Source: Nocardioides sp. HDW12B
GTDB taxonomy: Bacteria; Actinomycetota; Actinomycetes; Propionibacteriales; Nocardioidaceae
Assembly: GCF_011299595.1 (NCBI RefSeq)
Contig: NZ_CP049867.1
Coordinates: 1,674,001 to 1,738,000 of the forward strand
Direction: 5' to 3'
DNA: 64,000 bases
Part shown: one piece after another, positions 25,862-33,134 of the stretch
Position numbering within the stretch: position 1 is the stretch's first letter
How the letters are laid out: each line of letters opens with the position of its first letter
The notes under the pieces: model-generated
The model's input: only the letters and a program-made list of their open reading frames with translations
Database searches by the model: none
What the model was told of the DNA's origin: nothing
Program-made: the position numbers and the translations under genes

Positions 25862-26742
25862 GCGCTCGCCTCCCGCTCGGCGTGGAAGTCGGTGACGGCC
25901 TGCTGGTAGGCGACCTCGTCACCGGTCAGGAAGCGGGCCTCGAACGCAGCCCACGTCCCGGGGTCGGCCGCGGCCTTGGCGTAGTGGCGCATGAAGGTCT
26001 CGTCGCGCTCGTAGTCGGGCGTGCAGGTGGTGAAGTGCGCGCCGTTGGGCGCCTCGACGACGCCGGCGACCATCATCCGGCTCAGCAGCAGCCGTTGGAC
26101 GGGGGTGTCGACGGTCAGCCCGGCGGTGTCGACGACCTGCTCGACCGATACGTAGGCGCGGTCGGCGGCCAGGCAGAACAGGTCGTCGAAGTAGGGGTCG
26201 GGCCCGAGGTACGTCGCGTTGCCGTGCTGGTCCGCCCGGTTGAGGTGGACCAGGGCGACGTCGAGGGGGAGGGCCGGCACGGCGACCAGCTCCTCGCCGT
26301 CGGCGTAGGGGCTGGTGACGGTGCGGATGTCGGGGTTGTGGACCAGCACGTCGGAGCCCAGACCCGCCCGCATCGGGAGGAAGGGCAGCCGCTGCGCCGC
26401 TGCCTGCAGACCGGTCTGGAACATGCCCTCGTCGAGCTCGACGACCTCCGGGATCGTGCCGTCCTGGCGGGCGCGGGTGAACAGCGGCTCGAGCGGGACG
26501 GTGTCGAGGGAGACGAACGCGAACACCAGCCGTTTGACCTTGCCGGCTGCGCAGAGCAGGCCGACGTCGGCGCCGCCGTACGACACGATCGTGAGGTCCT
26601 TCAGTTCCGAGCGGAGGATCGCGCGCACCAGCGCCATCGGCTTGCGGCGCGGGCCCCAGCCGCCGATGCCGATCGTCATGCCGTCCTTGAGCTCGCCGAC
26701 GACCTGGTCGATGGTCATCCGCTTGTCGCGGGGGGTGCTCAT
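25858..26742 (-). CDS. ipdA: IpdA, alpha subunit of the steroid ring C/D hydrolase
   Basis: A 294-residue class I CoA-transferase-fold protein. It has the opening GELKDGMTIGIGGWGPRRKP, a LTIVSYGGADVGLLCAAGKV strand-turn, VELDEGMFQTGL, and VALVHLNRADQHGNATY. It pairs with IpdB to cleave the final ring intermediate of sterol rings C and D. The ATG at 26742 has GGAG five bases upstream; an in-frame ATG at 26778 is not preceded by one. Between it and echA20 lies a GC-rich repeat (26768-26802). Confidence 0.9.
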   Translation of the reverse strand: MSTPRDKRMTIDQVVGELKDGMTIGIGGWGPRRKPMALVRAILRSELKDLTIVSYGGADVGLLCAAGKVKRLVFAFVSLDTVPLEPLFTRARQDGTIPEVVELDEGMFQTGLQAAAQRLPFLPMRAGLGSDVLVHNPDIRTVTSPYADGEELVAVPALPLDVALVHLNRADQHGNATYLGPDPYFDDLFCLAADRAYVSVEQVVDTAGLTVDTPVQRLLLSRMMVAGVVEAPNGAHFTTCTPDYERDETFMRHYAKAAADPGTWAAFEARFLTGDEVAYQQAVTDFHAEREASA

Positions 26743-26767
26743 CTGGTCTCCTGCCTGGGAGCGGCTT

Positions 26768-26802
26768 GGTCTCGACACGCTCGCTGCGCTCGCTGCTCGA
26801 CC
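26768..26802. repeat. Intergenic actinobacterial repeat between echA20 and ipdA
   Basis: The 35-base sequence starts GGTCTCGACACGCTCGCTGC and ends GCTCGCTGCTCGACC. It contains the repeated word CGCTCGCTG and has GGTCTCGA/TCGACC ends. Related words (GTCTCGAC next to GCTCGACC) recur at 33573-33595, 57119-57141 and 59665-59695. I read it as a member of a short interspersed GC-rich element common in Nocardioides-type genomes. Confidence 0.5.
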
Positions 26803-26814
26803 GACGGAACGGCC

Positions 26815-27564
26815 TCAGGCACCGGACGTCCTGACGAAGTCGTCGCGCAGCTCGTCGGCGACGCCGGCGAGGTTGAGCTCCATGGTGAAGCCCTGCTCGA
26901 AGCGGTAGCTCTTGTTGACGTCGACGGGGTCGATGCCGTTGAGCGCCTCCTTGGCGGCGCGGATGACGCGGGTGTCCTTGGCCGCGATCTCGCCGGCCAC
27001 CGCCAGGGCGGCGTCGTCGAGGGCGTCGCGACCGACGACCTCGAGCACGCTGCCGTGGGGGACGAGCTCTGCGGCTCTGATGTGCCGGCCGGTGAAGTAC
27101 AGGGTGCGCATCAGGTGGGGCGGCACCATCCGGGCCAGGTGGGTCGCGGCGCCCAGGGCGCCCCGGTCGACCTCGGGCACCCCGAAGTAGGCGTCGTCGG
27201 AGGCCACGATGCAGTCGGCGTTGCCGACCAGCCCGACCCCGCCGCCGAGGCAGAAGCCCTGGACGGCGGCCACGACGGGCACCGCGCACTCGTAGACGGC
27301 CTTGAACGCGGCGAAGCAGCCCTTGTTGGCGCCGATGAGGGCGTCGAAGCCCGACGTCGCCTGCATCTCCTTGATGTCGACGCCGGCGTTGAAGCCGCGG
27401 CCCTCGGCGCGCAGCACCACGACGTGGGTGGCCCGGTCGGCCGACGCCTCGTCGAGCGCAGCGGCGACGTCGTACCAGCCCTGGACGGGCAGGGCGTTGA
27501 CGGGCGGGTAGTCCATCGTCACGACGCGGACGTGGTCCTCACGCAGGACGGAGGTGACCCCCAC
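26815..27564 (-). CDS. echA20: EchA20, crotonase-fold steroid ring D hydrolase
   Basis: The 249-residue crotonase-superfamily protein has the oxyanion-hole segments HVVVLRAEGRGFNAGVDIKE and VVAAVQGFCLGGGVGLVGNA. EchA20 (Rv3550) acts on HIEC-CoA to open ring D after loss of the side chain. Identification rests on family plus exact synteny: echA20 is followed by ipdA-ipdB-ipdC and is divergent from two SDR genes. Promoter elements between 27565 and 27647 include two KstR2-like half-palindromes. A generic enoyl-CoA hydratase is the alternative. Confidence 0.85.
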   Translation of the reverse strand: MGVTSVLREDHVRVVTMDYPPVNALPVQGWYDVAAALDEASADRATHVVVLRAEGRGFNAGVDIKEMQATSGFDALIGANKGCFAAFKAVYECAVPVVAAVQGFCLGGGVGLVGNADCIVASDDAYFGVPEVDRGALGAATHLARMVPPHLMRTLYFTGRHIRAAELVPHGSVLEVVGRDALDDAALAVAGEIAAKDTRVIRAAKEALNGIDPVDVNKSYRFEQGFTMELNLAGVADELRDDFVRTSGA

Positions 27565-27583
27565 GACCCACCTCCGTTCACAA

Positions 27584-27619
27584 CCTAACGTTTGCTTGGT
27601 AGCCTAGCACTTGCTTGGT
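27584..27619. promoter_or_regulatory. Two KstR2-like operators between divergent ring-degradation operons
   Basis: TTGCTTGGT occurs twice, at 27592-27600 and 27611-27619, 19 bases apart. On the minus strand each is part of ACCAAGCAAGTGCT (8 of 10 defined positions of the KstR2 consensus AnCAAGnnCTTGnT) or ACCAAGCAAACGTT (7 of 10). The second forms the near-palindrome CCTAGCACTTGCTTGG (27603-27618). They sit between echA20 and the SDR gene, where a repressor could control both directions. No regulator gene is in the window. Confidence 0.5.
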
Positions 27620-27647
27620 TTCGGTCGAGGGGACGAGGAGGGCGGCG

Positions 27648-28406
27648 ATGGGCGGGCTGCCGATCGACCTCACCGGTCGCGTCGTCGTCGTCACCGGTGG
27701 GACCCGCGGCGTGGGGCTCGGCATCACCGAGGCCTTCTTCGACGCCGGCGCCACCGTCGTCACCTGCTCCCGCTCGGAGCGTGACGCCCCCGGTGCCCGC
27801 CACGTCACCTGCGACGTCCGCGACCCCGACGCGGTCCAGGCCCTGGTCGAGACGGCCACCCGCGAGCACGGGCGCCTGGACGTGCTGGTCAACAACGCCG
27901 GGGGAGCGCCGTACGCCGAGGCCGCCGACGCCTCCCCGCGCTTCCACGCCAAGGTCGTCGAGCTCAACCTGCTGGCACCCCTGCTGCTGGCGCAGGCGGC
28001 CAACGCCGTCATGCAGCGCCAGGACACCGGCGGCGCGATCGTCAACATCTCCAGCGTCTCGGCGCTGCGCCCGTCACCCGGCACCGCGGCCTACGGCGCG
28101 GCGAAGGCGGGTCTCGACAGCCTGACCCGCAGCCTGGCCGTCGAGTGGGCGCCGCGGGTGCGCGTCAACGCCCTCGACGTCGGCATCGTGCGCACCGAGC
28201 AGACCGACCTGCACCTCGGCGGCGAGGAGGGTGCGGCCGCCGTGGCGGCGACCGTCCCGCTCGGTCGGCTCGCCACGCCCCGGGACGTCGGCAACGCCGC
28301 GGTGTTCCTGGCCTCCCCGCTGGCGAGCTACGTCTCCGGCGCCACCCTCGAGGTCCACGGCGGCGGCGAGAGGCCGGCCTTCCTGGCGGCCGTCGAGGGC
28401 CGGTGA
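27648..28406 (+). CDS. SDR oxidoreductase, Rv3549c-type
   Basis: A 252-residue short-chain dehydrogenase/reductase. It has cofactor loop TGGTRGVGLG (about 16-25), NNAGGAPYAE, catalytic Ser in NISSVSALRPS, and Y-x3-K in AAYGAAKAGLD. It is divergent from echA20 and followed by a second SDR, exactly like Rv3549c-Rv3548c next to Rv3550 in M. tuberculosis, so a role in steroid ring C/D or side-chain dehydrogenation is likely. The ATG at 27648 has GGAGGG at good distance; an upstream in-frame start at 27615 would begin inside the operator region. Confidence 0.85.
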   Translation: MGGLPIDLTGRVVVVTGGTRGVGLGITEAFFDAGATVVTCSRSERDAPGARHVTCDVRDPDAVQALVETATREHGRLDVLVNNAGGAPYAEAADASPRFHAKVVELNLLAPLLLAQAANAVMQRQDTGGAIVNISSVSALRPSPGTAAYGAAKAGLDSLTRSLAVEWAPRVRVNALDVGIVRTEQTDLHLGGEEGAAAVAATVPLGRLATPRDVGNAAVFLASPLASYVSGATLEVHGGGERPAFLAAVEGR

Positions 28407-28421
28407 CCTGCCGGGTGGGGT

Positions 28422-28492
28422 CCGACGGACGTGCAGCTCGCGCGTCCAGCCCCCTCACTGCGCTGATTCAGTCCGAGCTGCACGTCCGTCGG
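28422..28492. repeat. Perfect 19-bp inverted repeat between the two SDR genes
   Basis: CCGACGGACGTGCAGCTCG at 28422-28440 is exactly complementary to 28474-28492, with a 33-base spacer. Flanking GGGG (28417-28420) and CCCC (28493-28496) can extend the stem past one bulged T. It starts 15 bases after the first SDR stop and ends 26 bases before the second SDR start. It could attenuate or process the transcript, or be a mobile repeat. Confidence 0.85.
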
Positions 28493-28518
28493 CCCCGCGT
28501 GGCCGGAGAGGAGCCCCT

Positions 28519-29424
28519 GTGACCGGCATCTGTGAGGGCCGCATCGCGATCGTGACCGGCGCCGGGCGGGGGCTCGGCCGCGAGCACGCCCTCGAGCTGG
28601 CCCGCCAGGGCGCCGCCGTGGTCGTCAACGACCTCGGTACGTCCGGCTCCGGGGAGGGCGCTGCCAGCGGACCGGCCCAGGAAGTAGTCGTCGAGATCGA
28701 GGCGATGGGCGGCCGGGCGGTGGCCAACGGCGCCGACGTGGCCGACTTCGCGCAGGCCGAGGCCATGGTCCGTCAGGCGGTCGACACCTTCGGCGGCCTC
28801 GACGTCCTGGTCAACAACGCCGGCTTCCTGCGCGACCGGATGCTCGTCAACACCAGCGAGGAGGAGTGGGACGCCGTCGTCCGGGTCCACCTCAAGGGCC
28901 ACTTCGCCCCGCTGCGCCACGCCGCGGCCTACTGGCGCGACGAGTCCAAGGCCGGCCGCCGCCGCGACGCCCGCGTCGTCAACACCAGCTCGGGCGCCGG
29001 GCTCCAGGGCTCCATCGGCCAGGGCACCTACTCCGCCGCGAAGGCCGGCATCGCGGGACTGACGCTGGTGGCGGCCGCCGAGCTGGGCCGCTACGGCGTC
29101 ACCGTCAATGCGCTGGCCCCGGCGGCACGCACCCGGATGACCGAGGCCGCCTTCGCCGACACCATGGCCGCCCCCGACGACGGCTTCGACGCCATGCACC
29201 CCACCAACGTGGCGCCCCTCGTGGCGTGGTTGGCCAGCGTCGACTCCGGCGACGTGACCGGCCGGGTCATCGAGTCCGAGGGTGGCCGGCTGTGCGTCGA
29301 GCACGGCTGGCGCCACGGCGAGTCCGAGGATGCCGGGCGCCGCTGGGACCCGGCCGAGGTCGGCGACGCCGTACGACGACTGCTGGCCGCCGGCCCGGAC
29401 CCCGAGCCGGTCTACGGCAGCTGA
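28519..29424 (+). CDS. SDR oxidoreductase, Rv3548c-type
   Basis: A 301-residue SDR. It has TGAGRGLGREHALELARQGA (about 13-32), a VVNDLGTSGSGEGA segment, NNAGFLRDRMLVNTSEEEWD, catalytic Ser in NTSSGAGLQG, and Y-x3-K in TYSAAKAGI. The NDLG and RD-R-M features are those of peroxisomal 17-beta-hydroxysteroid dehydrogenase type 4-like proteins. The start is a GTG at 28519 after GAGAGGAG. It is the second gene of the divergent operon and is syntenic with Rv3548c. Its stop overlaps the convergent DHFR-like gene by 13 bases. Confidence 0.85.
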   Translation: MTGICEGRIAIVTGAGRGLGREHALELARQGAAVVVNDLGTSGSGEGAASGPAQEVVVEIEAMGGRAVANGADVADFAQAEAMVRQAVDTFGGLDVLVNNAGFLRDRMLVNTSEEEWDAVVRVHLKGHFAPLRHAAAYWRDESKAGRRRDARVVNTSSGAGLQGSIGQGTYSAAKAGIAGLTLVAAAELGRYGVTVNALAPAARTRMTEAAFADTMAAPDDGFDAMHPTNVAPLVAWLASVDSGDVTGRVIESEGGRLCVEHGWRHGESEDAGRRWDPAEVGDAVRRLLAAGPDPEPVYGS

Positions 29425-30026
29425 CCGCTGAGCACCCGGTAGCGGACGTGGCTCGCGAGGGGCGAGTGCCCCGACTCGACCGGCTCCGGTCGCAGCCCGG
29501 GCAGCCCGTCGAGCAGCAGCTCACCGCCACCGAGGGTGATCGGGGTGGTGTCGACGACCAGCTCGTCGAGCACCCCCGCGCGCAGCGCCTGCTGCACCGT
29601 CGACGCGCCGCCCGTGACCCGCACCAGCCCCTCGGGTCCGGCGACCTCCTGCGCGCGCCGCACCGCGACGTCGAAGTCGTCGACGAAGTGGAACGTCGTG
29701 CCGCCCGCCATCTCGATCGGCTCGTGCGGGTGGTGGGTCAGCACGAAGACCGGGCAGTGGTACGGCGGGTCGTCGCCCCACCAGCCGCGCCAGTCGCGGT
29801 CCCACGCCCCACGCACGGGGCCGAACATGTTGCGACCCATTACGCACGCCGCCAGCGGACGGGCCAGCAGGTCGCGCCAGTGCTCGTCCTCGGGGTGCAC
29901 CGGGTCGCGCATCATCCACTGGTGCAGCCGCTCACCGCCGCGGCCCAGCGGGTCGGACTCAGTCTGGTCCGGCCCGGCGGAGTACCCGTCGAGCGAGATG
30001 GTCGCGTGCGCGGTGGTGGTGCCCAT
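29412..30026 (-). CDS. RibD C-terminal/dihydrofolate-reductase-like protein
   Basis: A 204-residue protein of the RibD_C (DHFR-like) family. It has ATISLDGYSAGPDQTESDPL, the VMGRNMFGPVRGAW nucleotide-binding segment, PVFVLTHHPHEPIEMAGGTT and VRVTGGASTVQQALRAGVLD. Such solitary actinobacterial proteins are NADPH-dependent reductases of unknown substrate. The start is the ATG at 30026. It lies between the sterol SDRs and the molybdopterin gene with no obvious link to either. Confidence 0.83.
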   Translation of the reverse strand: MGTTTAHATISLDGYSAGPDQTESDPLGRGGERLHQWMMRDPVHPEDEHWRDLLARPLAACVMGRNMFGPVRGAWDRDWRGWWGDDPPYHCPVFVLTHHPHEPIEMAGGTTFHFVDDFDVAVRRAQEVAGPEGLVRVTGGASTVQQALRAGVLDELVVDTTPITLGGGELLLDGLPGLRPEPVESGHSPLASHVRYRVLSGQLP

Positions 30027-30218
30027 GACACCGGGACTGTAGTGCGCCTGGTCCGCGGCGCCCAGGGACGAGCAGCGTGCTGACAGGTCAGGACCACCGG
30101 ACCATTGCGCAGCCGTGACCACGCCCGGCACGATGCGTTGGTCCGACAACGCGCTCTTCCCCATGACCGCGTCGCGCCCCTCTCGGACCCCGTCGGACCC
30201 CAGCCAACCGGAGCCTGC

Positions 30219-32426
30219 ATGCCCACCGAGAAGGTGACCTACTGCCGCATCTGCGAGGCCTCGTGCGGACTGGTCGCCACCGTCGACGACGGCCGCCTGC
30301 TCACGCTGCGCCCCGACGACGACCACCCGCTCAGCCGCGGCTTCGCCTGCCCCAAGGGCATCGCGATGACCGACGTGCAGAACGACCCCGACCGGGTGCT
30401 GCACCCGCTGCGCCGCACCGCCGACGGCACCTTCGAGCAGGTCTCGTGGGAGGACGCGCTCGACGACATCGGGCGCCGCCTGGGCGAGGCGATCGACGCG
30501 CACGGCGGCGAGGGCATCGGGTGGTACTTCGGCAACCCGACCGCGTTCTCCTACTCCCACATCCTCTGGGTGCAGGGCCTCGCGCAGGCGATCGGCATGC
30601 GCCACGTCTACAGCGCCGGCTCCCAGGACGTGAACAACCGCTTCGTGGCCAGCCACCTGCTCTACGGCCGCCCCACGACGGTCCCGATCCCCGACCTCGA
30701 CCGCACCGACTTCCTGCTCGTCATCGGCGCCAACCCGGTGGTCTCGCACGGCTCGCTGATCTCGGCGCCCCGGATGCGCGAGCAGATGAAGGCGATCACC
30801 GGCCGCGGCGGACGGGTGGTCGTTGTTGACCCGCGCCGCTCCGAGACCGCGCGGCTCTTCGAGCACGTCGCGGTGCGCCCCGACGCCGACGCCTGGCTGC
30901 TGCTGTCGCTGCTGCACGTCATCTTCGAGCAGGGCCTCGAGGACGCCCGGGCGATCAGCCGTCAGTCCCGGGGGATCGGCCTGCTGAGGTGCGCGGCGAC
31001 GTCGTACGCCCCGGAGTCGACGGAGACGATCACGGGGGTGGAGGCCGCCACCGTCCGCGCCTTCGCGCGCGACCTCGCCACCGCCGACAGCGCCGCCGTC
31101 TACGGCCGCACCGGCTCGTGCCTGGGCCGGCACGGCACGCTCGTGGCGTTCCTTATCGACGCGCTGGCGCTGGTCACCGGCAACCTCGACCGGGAGGGCG
31201 GGCTGGTCTTCGGTGACCCCGTGCTGCCGGTCGAGGAGATCGGGCACCGGCTCGGCATCACCACCTACGACAAGCGCCGATCGCGCATCGGAGACTTGCC
31301 CGACGTGCTGGGCACCTTCCCGGCCGCTCTGATGGCCGAGGAGATCACGACGCCGGGCACGGGTCAGCTGCGCACGCTCTTCGTCTCCGCCGGCAACCCG
31401 GTGTTGTCGGTGCCCAACGGCCGCGCGCTCGTCGAGGCGCTGCCCGGGCTCGACCTGTTCGTGTCGCTGGACCTCTACGTCAACGAGACCAACAAGCACG
31501 CCGACTACGTGCTGCCGACGACGACCTGGTTGGAGCGCGAGGACGTGCCGGTCGCGTTCCTGCCGTTCTTCACCCAGCCCTTCGCGCAGTGGACCGACCC
31601 CGTCCTCGAGGCGTACGGCGAAGCGCGTCCGGAGTGGCAGATCATCGAGGACCTCGCCCACCGGGCGGGCGTCTCGGTGTTCGCCCCCACCCGGCTGCTG
31701 TCGCCGTGGCTGGTGCCCGACGTGGTCGGTCGGACCGCGGGCCGCGCCCTGGCCGGCGTACGGCGACGGCTGCCGGTCCAGCTGACCCCCGAGCTGCTCG
31801 TCGACCTCGGCCTCCGGGCCGGCTCAAAGGGCCGGCTGTCGCTGGGCAAGCTGAAGCGCCACCCCCACGGGCTGCTGCTCGCCGAGACCCACCGGACCGG
31901 GCGCCTGCGCCGCGTCGTCCACCACGGCGGGCGTCACCCCCACAAGGTGCGCCTCGACGCCCCGGAGATCTCGCGGGAGCTGGCGGCGCTGACCGCCCCG
32001 GCTGACGACCCGGCGTACCCGCTGCGCCTCATCGGGCTCCGGGAGCTGCGCTCGCACAACTCCTGGATGCACAACGCGCCGACGCTGATGAAGGGCAAGC
32101 GCTCCCACGGGATGCGGATCCACCCCAAGGACGCCGCCGACTTCGGCATCGAGGACGGCCAGCCGTGCGTGGTGACCTCGCCCCACGGCGAGATCGAGGT
32201 GCCGGCGACGGTGACCGAGGACGTCTCGGTCGGCACCGTCGCGGTGCCGCACGGCTGGGGCCACGCCGGGGGCTGGACGAGGGCCAACGCCGCCGGGGGA
32301 GCCAACGTCAACGCGCTCGCCTCCACCGACCCCGCCGACCTCGAGCGGCTGGCCGGGATGGCGTTCCTCAACGGCATCCCGGTGCGCGTCGGCCCCGCGC
32401 CCGACCCCGCGCCCGACCCCGCGTAG
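30219..32426 (+). CDS. Molybdopterin-dependent oxidoreductase with N-terminal 4Fe-4S site
   Basis: A 735-residue cytoplasmic protein of the DMSO reductase/formate dehydrogenase family. The 4Fe-4S ligands C-x2-C-x3-C begin at CRICEASCG (about residue 9), with a fourth Cys in GFACPKG. The Mo-bis-MGD binding segments include GSQDVNNRFVASHLLYGRPT, VVVDPRRSETARLFEHVAVR and ADYVLPTTTWLERED. The C-terminal domain has the usual barrel (SHGMRIHPKDAADFGIEDGQ). There is no Tat signal. The substrate is unknown. The 3' end of the gene is copied at 32535-32601. Confidence 0.85.
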   Translation: MPTEKVTYCRICEASCGLVATVDDGRLLTLRPDDDHPLSRGFACPKGIAMTDVQNDPDRVLHPLRRTADGTFEQVSWEDALDDIGRRLGEAIDAHGGEGIGWYFGNPTAFSYSHILWVQGLAQAIGMRHVYSAGSQDVNNRFVASHLLYGRPTTVPIPDLDRTDFLLVIGANPVVSHGSLISAPRMREQMKAITGRGGRVVVVDPRRSETARLFEHVAVRPDADAWLLLSLLHVIFEQGLEDARAISRQSRGIGLLRCAATSYAPESTETITGVEAATVRAFARDLATADSAAVYGRTGSCLGRHGTLVAFLIDALALVTGNLDREGGLVFGDPVLPVEEIGHRLGITTYDKRRSRIGDLPDVLGTFPAALMAEEITTPGTGQLRTLFVSAGNPVLSVPNGRALVEALPGLDLFVSLDLYVNETNKHADYVLPTTTWLEREDVPVAFLPFFTQPFAQWTDPVLEAYGEARPEWQIIEDLAHRAGVSVFAPTRLLSPWLVPDVVGRTAGRALAGVRRRLPVQLTPELLVDLGLRAGSKGRLSLGKLKRHPHGLLLAETHRTGRLRRVVHHGGRHPHKVRLDAPEISRELAALTAPADDPAYPLRLIGLRELRSHNSWMHNAPTLMKGKRSHGMRIHPKDAADFGIEDGQPCVVTSPHGEIEVPATVTEDVSVGTVAVPHGWGHAGGWTRANAAGGANVNALASTDPADLERLAGMAFLNGIPVRVGPAPDPAPDPA
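32338..32404 (+). repeat. 67-bp direct repeat, copy 1 (inside the molybdopterin gene 3' end)
   Basis: This segment encodes the tail LERLAGMAFLNGIPVRVGPA of the oxidoreductase. It recurs at 32535-32601 with one substitution (G to C), 197 bases downstream. The copy lies outside the gene and next to the stop of the convergent GDYXXLXY gene. Confidence 0.9.
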
Positions 32427-32441
32427 ACGCCACCCCGCGAC

Positions 32442-32506
32442 CATGTAACGCGGGGTTATGGACGCCGACCAAGGCGCCCACGCTGGGGAGGCGTCCACAA
32501 CCCTCG
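32442..32506. repeat. Dispersed element, copy 1, with imperfect hairpin
   Basis: It starts CATGTAACGCGGGGTTATGG and has arms GTTATGGACGCC (32455-32466) and GGCGTCCACAAC (32490-32501), complementary at 11 of 12 positions. A second copy sharing the first 25 bases and the end GTCCACAAC-CTCG is at 34575-34640. It lies between the two copies of the duplicated gene tail. Confidence 0.75.
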
Positions 32507-32534
32507 TTCAGAAGGGGCGCCCGCCGGCTGGAGC

Positions 32535-32601
32535 ACCTCGAGCGGCTGGCCGGGATGGCGTTCCTCAACGGCATCCCGGTCCGCGTCGGCCCCGCGCCCG
32601 A
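32535..32601 (+). repeat. 67-bp direct repeat, copy 2 (non-coding copy of the molybdopterin gene tail)
   Basis: This matches 32338-32404 at 66 of 67 positions. It is not in frame with any gene here and ends 5 bases from the stop codon of the convergent gene. It probably arose by segmental duplication together with, or caused by, the element at 32442-32506. Confidence 0.9.
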
Positions 32602-32606
32602 ATCGC

Positions 32607-33134
32607 TCAGTCCTGGCTGACGCCGACGATCGCGGCGTTGCCGCGCCCGTCGACCTTGACGGTGGCGACCACGGTGCCGCGCTGGACCGCCTTCTCCAGC
32701 GCCAGGGCCTCGTCCTGCGGCAGGAACCAGCTCTCGATGCCGCAGCGGATCTGCCAGTAGCGGTCGTCGCAGCGCAGGTACGTGCCGTCGTCGGGCCGCT
32801 CGCGCGTCCAGTCCTCGGCGACCCAGACGTCGCCGTCGTCGCGCAGGGTGACGTAGACGGTGCCGTTCTCCCCGTCCTCCATCGACCCCAGCCCACCGTC
32901 CCTGCCCCGGGCGCCGTTCACCCGCAGGTCGGGGTAGTTCAGCGCGACGTAGGCGCCGCGGAACGGGTCGATGGGGTCGACCGGTCGGACCCGGAGCTGG
33001 ATCTCCTCGCCCGTGGTGCGGGCCGAGAGCTGGGGCCAGCTGCCGGCGGCGACCAGGCCGAGCTGGGCGAGCAGCAGGACCGGGAGGGTGACAGCGAGCC
33101 GGTGGGTGGTGGGCAACTGGGTCAGGCGGGTCAT
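32607..33134 (-). CDS. GDYXXLXY-domain membrane-anchored protein
   Basis: A 175-residue protein. It has one N-terminal hydrophobic helix (LAVTLPVLLLAQLGLVAAGS, about 13-32) followed by an extracytoplasmic domain with VRPVDPIDPFRGAYVALNYP. This is the GDYxxLxY-type motif of the family, here in the variant GAYVALNY. Such genes commonly pair with DUF2157 membrane proteins, as here: the start overlaps the DUF2157 stop by four bases. The function of the pair is unknown, and an envelope role is assumed. Confidence 0.82.
   Translation of the reverse strand: MTRLTQLPTTHRLAVTLPVLLLAQLGLVAAGSWPQLSARTTGEEIQLRVRPVDPIDPFRGAYVALNYPDLRVNGARGRDGGLGSMEDGENGTVYVTLRDDGDVWVAEDWTRERPDDGTYLRCDDRYWQIRCGIESWFLPQDEALALEKAVQRGTVVATVKVDGRGNAAIVGVSQD

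Noticed and set aside
29412-31661. 749-codon minus-strand open frame across the DHFR-like and molybdopterin genes
   Set aside because: Only its last 204 codons (the DHFR-like protein) make sense. The rest is antisense to the molybdopterin gene.
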